A DNA stretch of 64,000 bases from an uncultured Roseibium sp. (GTDB lineage Bacteria > Pseudomonadota > Alphaproteobacteria > Rhizobiales > Stappiaceae): positions 310,001 through 374,000 of the forward strand of contig NZ_CANMFD010000002.1 of NCBI RefSeq assembly GCF_947496995.1, read 5' to 3'. Positions 27,925 through 36,778 of the stretch are shown here, piece after piece; the stretch's first letter is position 1; each line of letters begins with the position of its first letter. The notes under the pieces were generated by a model. The model searched no databases. It was not told where the DNA came from and worked only from the letters and a program-made list of their open reading frames with translations. The position numbers and the translations under genes are program-made.

Positions 27925-27988
27925 GGCGTGAGGTGGCTTAATCACCTCCAGCGCACACTCACAAATTCCGGCTTGTTTCAGGGCTTCC

Positions 27989-28996
27989 ATGCAGATTGCA
28001 CTTGCAGACATTCTCGCCGCGCGGAAGGCGATTGACGGCAATGTTGTTCGGACACCGCTGCTGCCGTCGGTTTTCCTGACGCAGGAGACCGGCGTGCCCT
28101 TCCATCTGAAGATGGAAAGCCTGCAGCCGACAGGTGCTTTCAAGCTGCGCGGCGCGACCAATGCGGCGCGGAATGTTCCCTTCGGAACGACCACCCTCAC
28201 CTGCTGTTCCACCGGCAATCACGGCCGGGGCGTCGCCCATGCGGCACGACAGGCGGGTCTCAAGGCGATCGTTTGCATGTCTTCACTGGTGCCGCAGACC
28301 AAGGTCGATGGCATCAGGGCGCTGGGCGCGGATGTCACGATCATCGGCACCAGTCAGGACGATGCTCAGGCGGAGTGCCGGAGATTGAGCCTTCAACCCG
28401 GCATCCATGAAATTTCTCCCTTCGATGATCCCCATGTCATCGCCGGTCAGGGAACCGCAGGTCTTGAAATCCTTGAGGACCTTCCGGATCTCGCGACATT
28501 GCTTGTGCCGCTCTCCGGCGGAGGACTGGCGGCAGGTGTCGCTCTCGCCGCGAAATCCATCAATCCGGCCATAAACGTCATCGGAGTAACGATGGATCGC
28601 GGAGCCGCGATGGACGTGTCCATCAGGGCCGGTCATCCCGTGGAAATCACCGAGGTCGCCAGCCTTGCGGATTCGCTCGGTGGCGGGATCGGGCTGGACA
28701 ACAAACTCTCTTTCAGCATGTGCCGGGATCTTCTCGACGACATCGTCCTGGTTTCCGAGGAGGAGATCTACCGCTCGATGCAGGTGCTTTATTTCGAGGA
28801 GCGCCTGGTTGCCGAGGGTGCCGCTGCCGTCGGCATCGCGGCATGCCTTTCCGGAAAACTCCCGAACCTGACGGGACCGGTCGCCACCATCATCACCGGC
28901 AGGACCGTCGACATGACGCAGTTCACCGATATCGTCTGTGGCAGGGATATCGTGCTTGGAGCCAAAGTCGTGAAAGGAGCGCGGTATGCCGCATGA
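27989..28996 (+). CDS. eutB: Hydroxyectoine utilisation dehydratase
   Basis: A 335-residue PLP enzyme of the serine/threonine dehydratase fold. The PLP lysine is in GAFKLRGATNAA near residue 50, the Asn loop is STGNHGRGVAHAA, and the glycine loop is PLSGGGLAAGVALAAKSINP near residue 175. Its closest match by pattern is EutB, which with EutA and EutC helps convert hydroxyectoine to ectoine. It is divergent from doeA and overlaps eutC by 11 bases. The GntR-type operators upstream suggest joint control with doeA. Confidence 0.9.
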   Translation: MQIALADILAARKAIDGNVVRTPLLPSVFLTQETGVPFHLKMESLQPTGAFKLRGATNAARNVPFGTTTLTCCSTGNHGRGVAHAARQAGLKAIVCMSSLVPQTKVDGIRALGADVTIIGTSQDDAQAECRRLSLQPGIHEISPFDDPHVIAGQGTAGLEILEDLPDLATLLVPLSGGGLAAGVALAAKSINPAINVIGVTMDRGAAMDVSIRAGHPVEITEVASLADSLGGGIGLDNKLSFSMCRDLLDDIVLVSEEEIYRSMQVLYFEERLVAEGAAAVGIAACLSGKLPNLTGPVATIITGRTVDMTQFTDIVCGRDIVLGAKVVKGARYAA

Positions 28997-29981
28997 CATC
29001 AGGCTCGTCACCGAAGAAGAGTTGCGGCGTGTCGTCCAGTTGGGCCTTGAAATCATCGACTGCATCGAGAGCGCCTTTTCCGCGCTTGCCACACGGGACG
29101 TTGTCATGCCCCCGGTGCTTTCCATGGCGCTCCCAAATGTGAATGCCGAAGTTGACGTCAAGACCGCCTATGTCCCCGGCCTTGACGGATTTGCGATCAA
29201 GGTCTCTCCCGGGTTCTTCAACAATCCATCCCTGGGCCTGCCGAGCCTCAACGGCCTCATGGTGCTTCTGTCGGCTCAGACCGGCCAGGTGCAGGCGGTG
29301 TTTCTCGACAACGGCTATCTGACGGATATTCGCACGGCCGCCGCTGGCGCCGTTGTCGCCCGCCACCTCGCACCCGAAACGGTCACGACCATGGGCGTTC
29401 TGGGAACCGGCGTTCAAGCCAGGTTGCAGGTCATTGCGGCTGCGAAGGTCAGGCCGGTTGAAAAGGTTCTTGTCTGGGGGCGCAGCCGGGAAAAAGCGGA
29501 TCTGCTTGCAACGGAATTGCGGACAACACTAGGTGTCGAGGTTCAGGCCGTTCCAGACAGACACGAGCTCGTGGCCGCGTGCCAGCTTGTCGTAACCACA
29601 ACACCGGCCAGGGATGCCATTCTGGACGCAGGTTGCCTGCATCCCGGTTTGCACATCACGGCGATGGGATCCGATCAGGAAGACAAGAACGAACTTTCAC
29701 CACGGATCCTGGCGCAGGCGGATGTGCTGGTGTGCGACCGCATAAGCCAGTGCGCAAGTCTTGGCGAACTGAGAACTGCCCTGGAAAACGGCCTTATGAC
29801 CCGGACGGAAAAAGCCGTCGAGCTTGGCGCGGTGATTGCAGGCACCGCAGCGGGCAGAACGCACGTCGATCAGATTACCGTTTGCGACCTGACCGGAACC
29901 GGCGTCCAGGATACGGCAATCGCGACACTGACACTTGGGCGGGTAGTGAAAGCCCAGGCAGGAACGACACTCACAACCTGA
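28986..29981 (+). CDS. eutC: Ectoine utilisation protein EutC (ornithine cyclodeaminase family)
   Basis: A 331-residue member of the ornithine cyclodeaminase/mu-crystallin family. The NAD-binding motif MGVLGTGVQARLQ is near residue 137, and the substrate region (VKVSPGFFNNPSLG-like) precedes it. EutC acts with EutB in removing the hydroxyl group of hydroxyectoine. Its start lies inside the eutB reading frame, typical of translational coupling. EutA, the usual third partner, is absent from this window. Confidence 0.9.
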   Translation: MPHDIRLVTEEELRRVVQLGLEIIDCIESAFSALATRDVVMPPVLSMALPNVNAEVDVKTAYVPGLDGFAIKVSPGFFNNPSLGLPSLNGLMVLLSAQTGQVQAVFLDNGYLTDIRTAAAGAVVARHLAPETVTTMGVLGTGVQARLQVIAAAKVRPVEKVLVWGRSREKADLLATELRTTLGVEVQAVPDRHELVAACQLVVTTTPARDAILDAGCLHPGLHITAMGSDQEDKNELSPRILAQADVLVCDRISQCASLGELRTALENGLMTRTEKAVELGAVIAGTAAGRTHVDQITVCDLTGTGVQDTAIATLTLGRVVKAQAGTTLTT

Positions 29982-30022
29982 CCTGAATCTTTGATTTCAG
30001 GGCCAGAAGAAAGGATCACAAC

Positions 30023-31390
30023 ATGCTCAAGAACGATCGACTGGATGCCTGGGACCGGGAGAATTTTTTCCATCCCTCCACACACCTGGCACAGCATGCG
30101 CGCGGTGAAAGCCCGAGCCGCATCGTCACAGGCGGCAGTGGCGTCTTTATCGAGGACCGGGACGGCACGCGCCTGCTTGACGCCTTTGCCGGGCTTTATT
30201 GCGTCAATGTCGGCTACGGGCGAACGGAAATCTCCGATTCCATCGCCACCCAGGCCAAGGAGCTTGCCTATTACCACGCTTATGTCGGCCACGGCACGGA
30301 AGCCTCCATCACCCTTGCCAAAATGGTGATGGAGCGGGCGCCCGCACACATGTCGAAGGTCTATTTCGGCCTTGGCGGCTCCGACGCCAACGAGACCAAC
30401 ATCAAGCTGGTCTGGTACTACAACAACATTCTCGGCCGTCCGGAAAAGAAGAAGATCATATCACGCTGGCGCGGCTACCACGGTTCTGGCCTGATGACCG
30501 GCTCGCTTACCGGCCTGGAGCTTTTTCACAAGAAGTTCGACCTTCCGTTCGACACGGTCCTGCATACGATCGCACCCGATTATTTCCGCCGGGAGGATCT
30601 GTCGATGTCGGAAGCGGATTTCGTCGCCCATTGCGCTGCGGAACTGGAAGCCATGATCGAACGTGAAGGCCCGGACACGATTGCCGCCTTCATCGGCGAA
30701 CCGGCGCTCGGCACCGGGGGCATCGTGCCGCCGCCCGCCGGATACTGGGAAGCCATTCAGAAGGTTCTGAAGAAACACGATATCCTGCTGATCGCCGACG
30801 AAGTCGTCTCCGGTTTCGGTCGACTGGGAAGCATGTTCGGATCGGATCACTACGGGATTGAACCCGACTTCATCACCATCGCCAAGGGCCTGACTTCGGC
30901 CTACGCACCGCTTTCCGGGTCGATCATTTCAGACAAGGTCTGGAAGGTTCTGGAAGACGGCGCCGATGAATTCGGTCCCATCGGCCATGGCTGGACCTAC
31001 TCCGCTCATCCCATCGGAGCTGCCGCCGGTGTCGCCAACCTGGAACTTATCGACAAGCTCGGTCTGATCCAAAACGCGAAATCCGCCGGAGCCTATTTCA
31101 AGAACGCCCTGCAGGGCGAACTCGGCGATCACGCCAATGTGGGCGATATCCGCGGCGACGGGATGCTGTGCGCTGTTGAATTTGTCGAAGACAGGGACAG
31201 CCGGGCCTTCTTCGACCCTGCCAAAAAGGTCGGACCGCAAGTGGCGGCCGCTCTTTTGAAGGAAGGCGTCATCGGACGGGCGATGCCCCAGGGCGATATC
31301 CTCGGATTCGCGCCGCCGCTGTGTATTACGGAAGCAGAGATCGACCAGGTCGTTGCCGCCACAGGCAAGGCAGTACGCGCGGTTCTGTAA
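30023..31390 (+). CDS. Class III PLP-dependent aminotransferase (ectoine cluster, DoeD-like)
   Basis: A 455-residue class III (omega) aminotransferase. The PLP site is visible as IADEVVSGFGRLG near residue 255 and the Schiff-base lysine is in DFITIAKGLTSAYAPL near 290. Other family motifs are YGLGGSDANE-like FGLGGSDANETNIKL and WTYSAHPIGAAAG. It lies 41 bases after eutC. Ectoine degradation clusters carry a transaminase that turns 2,4-diaminobutyrate into aspartate semialdehyde (DoeD, Atf), so that role is likely. Sequence alone also fits other omega-amino acid:pyruvate aminotransferases. Confidence 0.88.
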   Translation: MLKNDRLDAWDRENFFHPSTHLAQHARGESPSRIVTGGSGVFIEDRDGTRLLDAFAGLYCVNVGYGRTEISDSIATQAKELAYYHAYVGHGTEASITLAKMVMERAPAHMSKVYFGLGGSDANETNIKLVWYYNNILGRPEKKKIISRWRGYHGSGLMTGSLTGLELFHKKFDLPFDTVLHTIAPDYFRREDLSMSEADFVAHCAAELEAMIEREGPDTIAAFIGEPALGTGGIVPPPAGYWEAIQKVLKKHDILLIADEVVSGFGRLGSMFGSDHYGIEPDFITIAKGLTSAYAPLSGSIISDKVWKVLEDGADEFGPIGHGWTYSAHPIGAAAGVANLELIDKLGLIQNAKSAGAYFKNALQGELGDHANVGDIRGDGMLCAVEFVEDRDSRAFFDPAKKVGPQVAAALLKEGVIGRAMPQGDILGFAPPLCITEAEIDQVVAATGKAVRAVL

Positions 31391-31400
31391 ACGCAATAAG

Positions 31401-31469
31401 TTCCCCCGAGCCCTGCGGGGGAATCGGTCTCACGTTGTCCCGGCGCTGCACTGCGCTCACCGGGACAAC
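31401..31469. repeat. Two adjacent palindromic hairpins after the aminotransferase gene
   Basis: Hairpin 1 has an 8-bp stem TTCCCCCG/CGGGGGAA (31401-31408, 31416-31423). Hairpin 2 has a perfect 10-bp stem GTTGTCCCGG/CCGGGACAAC (31434-31443, 31460-31469) around a CGCTGC-type loop. Neither has a U-tract. Hairpin 2 resembles REP-type extragenic palindromes (compare 43368-43496). Hairpin 1 may assist termination. Confidence 0.55.
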
Positions 31470-31617
31470 GGTCTGTTACGCTACGGATGTATCCGGCATT
31501 TTCCCGGACCGGATGTCCTGAACGATTGCGGCATGACCGCCATTTTGCCGCTCTGCGCGGCCCGTGTGAAAAAAGATCTATTCCGGCTTTGACCGGAGCC
31601 GCCCATCGTGCATTAAT

Positions 31618-31659
31618 GTCACACAAATTTAGCACTTTCACAAAAACTTGTGACGCTTT
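31618..31659 (+). promoter_or_regulatory. Probable PaaX operator upstream of paaG
   Basis: GTCACA (31618-31623) and TGTGAC (31649-31654) form a perfect inverted repeat with a 25-nt spacer. The right arm extends as TGTGACGCTTT and differs at one base from the arm of the dyad before paaA, which has the same spacer length. The right arm ends 11 bases before the paaG start and so overlaps the ribosome-binding region. Confidence 0.7.
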
Positions 31660-31670
31660 GGGAGGAGCGA

Positions 31671-32465
31671 ATGGCTGACACACAAACGGTGCTGGCGGAG
31701 CGGCAGGACGGCTTTCTCCTTATAACCCTCAACCGCCCGGACCGGCTGAACGCCTTCAACGAAACCATGCATCATGAATTGCGCCAATGCCTGGACGAGG
31801 CGCAATCGGATGATGACATTCGCGCCGTTCTGCTGACGGGTGCCGGACGCGCCTTTTGCGCCGGTCAGGATCTTTCAGACCGGGACATGCGCGGGGGAAG
31901 CGAAGCGCCGGATCTGGGGCTTACGCTTGAAACCCTCTACAACCCGCTCGTCCGCCAGATACGTGCGTTGCCGAAACCGGTTGTCTGCGCCGTCAACGGG
32001 GTCGCCGCCGGAGCCGGCGCGAATATTGCGCTGGCCTGCGATATCGTCCTGGCAGCCCATTCGGCGCGTTTCATCCAGGCGTTTTCCAAAATCGGACTGG
32101 TGCCGGATTCCGGCGGAACATGGTTTCTGCCGCGGCTGATCGGCGAAGCGCGTGCCAAGGCGCTGGCAATGACGGGTGACCCGCTCAGTGCCGAAATGGC
32201 GGTAAGTTGGGGCCTTATCTGGAAGGCCGTGCCCGACATGGAACTCCTCAAGGAAGCCAGGACGTTTACCGGGCAACTCGCAGGCGGTGCGACCAGCGGC
32301 CTGGCGCTGACAAAACAGCTCATTCAGGATGCGTCGGTCCAGTCTCTCGACAGTCATCTCGATGCGGAACGCGATGCGCAACGTCTGGCCGGGCGGACAT
32401 CCGACTACCGGGAAGGCGTCGCCGCGTTTCTGGAAAAACGCCAGGCCCGGTTCTCCGGTTCCTGA
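31671..32465 (+). CDS. paaG: 2-(1,2-epoxy-1,2-dihydrophenyl)acetyl-CoA isomerase
   Basis: A 264-residue crotonase-fold enzyme that isomerises the ring epoxide to oxepin-CoA in phenylacetate degradation. The oxyanion-hole segments are AFCAGQDLSDRD near residue 65 and VNGVAAGAGANIALACDIVL near 110. The KIGLVPDSGGTWFLPR stretch near residue 140 is typical of PaaG. The ATG at 31671 follows the strong ribosome site GGAGGAGCGA; a start seven codons earlier would overlap the operator. It heads the paaG-paaI-paaK operon. Confidence 0.93.
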   Translation: MADTQTVLAERQDGFLLITLNRPDRLNAFNETMHHELRQCLDEAQSDDDIRAVLLTGAGRAFCAGQDLSDRDMRGGSEAPDLGLTLETLYNPLVRQIRALPKPVVCAVNGVAAGAGANIALACDIVLAAHSARFIQAFSKIGLVPDSGGTWFLPRLIGEARAKALAMTGDPLSAEMAVSWGLIWKAVPDMELLKEARTFTGQLAGGATSGLALTKQLIQDASVQSLDSHLDAERDAQRLAGRTSDYREGVAAFLEKRQARFSGS

Positions 32466-32487
32466 CGACATGTTTTCGGAGAGTTGA

Positions 32488-32913
32488 ATGACGCATGAAG
32501 ACCTCGCCAGAGCCTGTGCGCAACGGATGTGGTCGCAGGACACTGCATCGCAGGACCTCGGCCTCAGCCTGGACCATATCGCTCCGGGCCATTCGGTGAT
32601 GTCGGTTAACGTGTCCAAAAGCATGACCAACGGCCATGGAACTTGTCACGGCGGCTATCTCTTCACCCTTGCCGACAGCGCCTTCGCCTTTGCCTGCAAC
32701 ACCTACAACCAGGTCACGGTCGCGCAGCAGTGCTCGATCACCTTTCTGGCACCGGCCCATCTGGGCGACCGGCTGACCGCCACGGCGCGCGAACGGTCCC
32801 GGCAGGGCCGGTCAGGTCTTTACGATGTGACGATAGAAAATCAGAACGGCGATACGATTGCCGAATTCCGCGGCAATTCAAGAACAACAAAAGGCACGAT
32901 ATTGCCTGAGTAG
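32488..32913 (+). CDS. paaI: Hydroxyphenylacetyl-CoA thioesterase
   Basis: A 141-residue hotdog-fold thioesterase. The family signature NGHGTCHGGYLFTLADSAFAFACN spans roughly residues 48-71, with the catalytic Asp in LADSAF. PaaI hydrolyses dead-end CoA thioesters of the phenylacetate pathway to free CoA. It lies 22 bases after paaG and 39 bases before paaK. A GGAGAG ribosome site precedes the ATG. Confidence 0.92.
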   Translation: MTHEDLARACAQRMWSQDTASQDLGLSLDHIAPGHSVMSVNVSKSMTNGHGTCHGGYLFTLADSAFAFACNTYNQVTVAQQCSITFLAPAHLGDRLTATARERSRQGRSGLYDVTIENQNGDTIAEFRGNSRTTKGTILPE

Positions 32914-32952
32914 GAGAGACGGACCCTTGCGTCCGGCTTTTGGGAGGACATC

Positions 32953-34263
32953 ATGGAAGATCTGGCTCCGCGGCCCGGTGATCTGGAACCTGTTGAAACG
33001 GCATCCAGGGACGAACTCTGCGCGTTGCAACTGGAGCGCCTGAAATGGTCGCTCAGCCATGCCTATGAAAACGTTCCCTTTTTCAGGGAGCGATTTGACG
33101 CCAAAGGTGTTCACCCTTCCGACCTGAAGACGCTGAGCGATCTCTCCAGGTTCCCGTTCACGGCAAAGTCCGACCTCAGGGATCACTACCCTTTCGGATT
33201 GTTCGCGGTTCCGCGCGACAAGATCGTGCGGATTCATGCGTCTTCTGGAACCACCGGCAAGCCGACCGTAGTCGGGTATACGGCCAACGATATCGAAATG
33301 TGGGCCAATCTCGTCGCCCGCTCGATCCGCGCTGCCGGCGGCCGCGCCGGCGACATCATCCACGTCGCTTATGGCTACGGTCTTTTCACCGGCGGTCTCG
33401 GTGCGCATTACGGCGCTGAAAAGCTGGGCTGCACCGTCATTCCCGTGTCCGGGGGAATGACCGAGCGCCAGGTCACCCTGATCCAGGATTTCAAACCCCG
33501 CATCATCATGGTGACCCCGTCCTATCTGCTGTCCATTCTGGACGAATTCCGCCGCCAGGGAATCGATCCGAGGGAAAGTTCGCTCGCCGTGGGTGTTTTT
33601 GGGGCCGAGCCCTGGACAAATTCCATGCGCCGCGAAATCGAACAGGCCTTCGACATGCATGCCGTCGATATTTACGGACTGTCCGAAATTCTGGGTCCGG
33701 GCGTTGCCAACGAATGTGTGGAGACCAAGGACGGCCTGCATATCTGGGAAGATCATTTTTATCCGGAAATCATCGACCCGGAGACGGGCGAAGTGCTGCC
33801 CGACGGGGAAATCGGCGAACTCGTGTTCACCACCCTCACAAAGGAAGGCCTGCCGATGATCCGCTATCGCACCCGCGACCTGACCCGGTTGCTGCCGGGT
33901 ACGGCGCGCAGCATGCGGCGGATGGAAAAGGTGACCGGTCGCTCGGACGACATGATCATCCTGAGGGGAGTGAATGTGTTTCCGACACAGATCGAGGAAC
34001 AGATCCTGAAATGCAAGGGGCTGTCGCCGCACTTCCAGATCGAACTGAAAAAGGCGGATCGCCTTGACGTGATGACGGTCCATGTGGAGGCCCTGCCCGG
34101 AGCCGCTTCGGGAGACCAGCGCGCGCGATCTTCCAAGGAGCTGGCGCATCACATCAAGAGCGTCGTCGGCGTATCGGCTGTGATCAACGTGACCGAACCC
34201 GGCGCGGTTGAACGCTCCGCTGGCAAGGCCAAGCGGGTGGTGGACAACCGGCCGAAAAACTGA
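32953..34263 (+). CDS. paaK: Phenylacetate-CoA ligase
   Basis: A 436-residue AMP-forming ligase that activates phenylacetate to its CoA thioester, the first pathway step. The P-loop signature RIHASSGTTGKPTVVGYT is near residue 95, and the adenylate-binding motif YGLSEILGPG is near residue 240. The C-terminal AMP-dependent domain contains RSDDMIILRGVNVFPTQIEE near residue 330. GGGAGGACATC precedes the ATG. The stop directly abuts the end of a convergent small gene, with no room for a classical terminator. Confidence 0.95.
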   Translation: MEDLAPRPGDLEPVETASRDELCALQLERLKWSLSHAYENVPFFRERFDAKGVHPSDLKTLSDLSRFPFTAKSDLRDHYPFGLFAVPRDKIVRIHASSGTTGKPTVVGYTANDIEMWANLVARSIRAAGGRAGDIIHVAYGYGLFTGGLGAHYGAEKLGCTVIPVSGGMTERQVTLIQDFKPRIIMVTPSYLLSILDEFRRQGIDPRESSLAVGVFGAEPWTNSMRREIEQAFDMHAVDIYGLSEILGPGVANECVETKDGLHIWEDHFYPEIIDPETGEVLPDGEIGELVFTTLTKEGLPMIRYRTRDLTRLLPGTARSMRRMEKVTGRSDDMIILRGVNVFPTQIEEQILKCKGLSPHFQIELKKADRLDVMTVHVEALPGAASGDQRARSSKELAHHIKSVVGVSAVINVTEPGAVERSAGKAKRVVDNRPKN

Positions 34264-34587
34264 TCAGGAAGAAAAGCCGGCTTTGAGCGGGTTTCCGATC
34301 GATCCCCGGAGCAGTTCACGCGGGCCTTCGGCAGAAAACTCGCTGCTCGAAAGCTCCGCTACGGCATAGAGCTTTTCATCGCGAAAAGCGCTGGCATTCC
34401 TCGTTGATGCACCTTCAGCGGGCTTACCGCCCGTGTCCAGAAAATCAGGCTCCGCCTCACTCGCCACAATGCGGGCGTCTGCCGGAGATTGCGCCCGAAC
34501 GATCACTTCACCCTGATTTTTCGCAAGATCCCAGTTCGGGTCCCAGTCGGCGGCTGAGGGCGTGAGCTTGTAGATACGTGTTTCCAT
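34264..34587 (-). CDS. Conserved hypothetical protein downstream of paaZ
   Basis: A 107-residue soluble protein of unknown function. It opens METRIYKLTPSAADWDPNWD and includes VIVRAQSPADARIVASEAE; the layout recalls short proteins found widely in Hyphomicrobiales. A GAGC motif precedes the ATG at 34587. It lies 78 bases downstream of paaZ on the same strand, perhaps as the last member of that operon, and ends exactly where paaK ends. No catalytic motif is visible. Confidence 0.65.
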   Translation of the reverse strand: METRIYKLTPSAADWDPNWDLAKNQGEVIVRAQSPADARIVASEAEPDFLDTGGKPAEGASTRNASAFRDEKLYAVAELSSSEFSAEGPRELLRGSIGNPLKAGFSS

Positions 34588-34665
34588 ATGGGCTCAACCC
34601 ACCGGTGACGGAAAAGTTCCCCGAAACATGCAGCCGAATTCCTGTCCGGCTCGCCCGCTCCTTTT

Positions 34666-36720
34666 TTATGACGTTCTTTTCCCCGACCATTCCTTTGCAA
34701 CAAGTGTCAGGACGTCGTAGTGCGCAACGGGTTCGTCCTTCTGGTTGGTCACGAGACAGTCCCATCTGACTTCGCCGTAATCGGCTGTAATCCGCGGCGA
34801 GATTTCCTTGGCCGTCAATTGCGCCTTCAAGTCGTCTCCCGCATTCAGCGGCGTGAGAAAGCGCAGGTTATCGACGCCGTAATTGGCGAGGACAGGTCCC
34901 TCATCCGGGTCGACAAAAAGGCCTGCAGCGAAGGAGACGATGAGATAGCCGTGTGCGACGCGGCCCTCGAAGAACGGATTCCGCCTTGCAGCGTCTTCAT
35001 CCATATGGGCGTAGAACGTATCGCCGGTGAAGGTGGCGAAGTGTTCGATATCCTCAAGCGTCACGGTCCGGGATTTCGTCATCAGCCGGTCGCCGATCTT
35101 CAGTTCGGCAAGCGACTTGCGGAACGGATGCTGGCTGTCCGTGCGGCCCGGAGCACCTGTGACCCACTTGCCCGTCACGGCGCCCAAGAGATGCGGGGCT
35201 CCCTGGACGGCAGTGCGCTGCATGTAATGCTTGATGGCCCGGATGCCGCCAAGCTCCTCCCCGCCTCCGGCCCTGCCGGGCCCACCATGAACCAGCATCG
35301 GCAAGGGGGATCCGTGTCCGGTCGACGATTTGGCGCTCTGGCGATTGCCGATCATCACGCGGCCATGGAACGGCGCCATGCCGAGAACCATTTCCTCCGC
35401 CACCGACGGGTCATCGGTAAACATGGAGGCGACAAGCGAGCCCTTGCCCTTGCGCGTCAGCTCAACCGCTTCCTCGATTTCATCGTAAGGCATGAGTGTT
35501 GCCACCGGCCCGAAGGCCTCAATGGAATGTACGGCGTCCGAGGAAAGGGGCTTTTCGCAATGAAGCAGCACGAGAGAAGTGAAAGCGCCCTCCTCCGGTA
35601 GATTGCCGTTTTCGGGAGAAATCAACTCGGCTTCGGCCTTGAGATCCGCGATACGTTCCAGAACCTCCTGCCGTTGACCGAGTGACGCCAAAGGCCCCAT
35701 GGTCACGTTTTCCTGCCGGGGATCGCCGATCACCTGACGGGCAAATCGCTGGTTGAGAGCCTCCGCGATGGCGGAAACAGATACCCTTGGAACGATGATG
35801 CGCCGGACCGCGGTACATTTCTGACCAGCCTTGGCGGTCATCTCCCGGACAACTTCCTTAACGAACAGATCGAACTCCGGCTCACCCGGTTTTGCGTCCG
35901 GTCCCAGAACGGCGGCGTTCAGGCTGTCGGCTTCCATGGTGAAGCGGACCGAATTGCGGATGATCGCCGGATGACCACGCAGCATCTGACCGGTCGAGGC
36001 GGACCCGGTGAAGGTCACCACGTCCTGATCGCTGACATGATCGATGAGATCGCCGGCCGACCCACAAAGCAGCTGCAGCGCTCCGTCCGGCAGGATTCCG
36101 CTTTCCTGGATATGCCGCACCATGCGTTCCGTCACATAGGCGGTCTGGCTGGCTGGCTTCACCAGACAGGGAACGCCCGCGATTAAAGCGGGCGCGATCT
36201 TTTCCAGCATGCCCCAGCAGGGAAAGTTGAACGCATTGATGTGGACGGCAATTCCGCGCAAGGGCGACAGGATATGCTGTCCTGAAAACGTGTCGTCCCG
36301 GGAAAGCGGTTCGACCGCGCCTTCCACGAACACCCTCGTGTTCGGAATTTCCCGGCGGGCCTTGGATGAGAAGGCGAAGAGCGTCCCTATGCCGCCTTCG
36401 ATGTCGATCCAGCTGTCCTTGCGGGTTGCGCCGGTTGCAAAGCTCTCCTCATAGAAAAGCTCCTTGTTCTCCATCAGCGATTGCGCCAGCGTCTTCAGCA
36501 TCAGCGCGCGCTCATGATAGGTCATCTTTCGAAGAGCCTTGCCGCCGACCTCCCGGCCATAGGCAAGCGCTTCGCCCAAATCGAGACCGGAAGCGTCGAT
36601 ACTGGCGACAGGTTTGCCAGTCGAGGCGTCGAGAAGCGCCTTGCCCTCGCCTTTCCCGGTTTGCCAGCGTCCGGCCAGCCAGCTTTCCAGAACGCGCACG
36701 TTTTGTGTGACCAAAGTCAT
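34666..36720 (-). CDS. paaZ: Bifunctional oxepin-CoA hydrolase / 3-oxo-5,6-dehydrosuberyl-CoA semialdehyde dehydrogenase
   Basis: A 684-residue fusion that opens the oxepin ring and oxidises the resulting aldehyde. Residues 1-520 are an aldehyde dehydrogenase with the NAD-binding and catalytic regions FTGSASTGQML, glutamate in the TMEADSLNAAVLG stretch near 260, and cysteine in AGQKCTAVRR near 295. Residues 540-684 form a MaoC-type hotdog (R)-enoyl hydratase (DEDAARRNPFFEGRVAHGYLI). Both active domains appear intact. It lies 58 bases downstream of paaE. Length matches PaaZ (about 680). Confidence 0.95.
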   Translation of the reverse strand: MTLVTQNVRVLESWLAGRWQTGKGEGKALLDASTGKPVASIDASGLDLGEALAYGREVGGKALRKMTYHERALMLKTLAQSLMENKELFYEESFATGATRKDSWIDIEGGIGTLFAFSSKARREIPNTRVFVEGAVEPLSRDDTFSGQHILSPLRGIAVHINAFNFPCWGMLEKIAPALIAGVPCLVKPASQTAYVTERMVRHIQESGILPDGALQLLCGSAGDLIDHVSDQDVVTFTGSASTGQMLRGHPAIIRNSVRFTMEADSLNAAVLGPDAKPGEPEFDLFVKEVVREMTAKAGQKCTAVRRIIVPRVSVSAIAEALNQRFARQVIGDPRQENVTMGPLASLGQRQEVLERIADLKAEAELISPENGNLPEEGAFTSLVLLHCEKPLSSDAVHSIEAFGPVATLMPYDEIEEAVELTRKGKGSLVASMFTDDPSVAEEMVLGMAPFHGRVMIGNRQSAKSSTGHGSPLPMLVHGGPGRAGGGEELGGIRAIKHYMQRTAVQGAPHLLGAVTGKWVTGAPGRTDSQHPFRKSLAELKIGDRLMTKSRTVTLEDIEHFATFTGDTFYAHMDEDAARRNPFFEGRVAHGYLIVSFAAGLFVDPDEGPVLANYGVDNLRFLTPLNAGDDLKAQLTAKEISPRITADYGEVRWDCLVTNQKDEPVAHYDVLTLVAKEWSGKRTS

Positions 36721-36778
36721 GAAGCAAATCCAGTCTGAAGATTGAAGACCTCAGGGTACGGAAACCGTTCCCCTGTGT

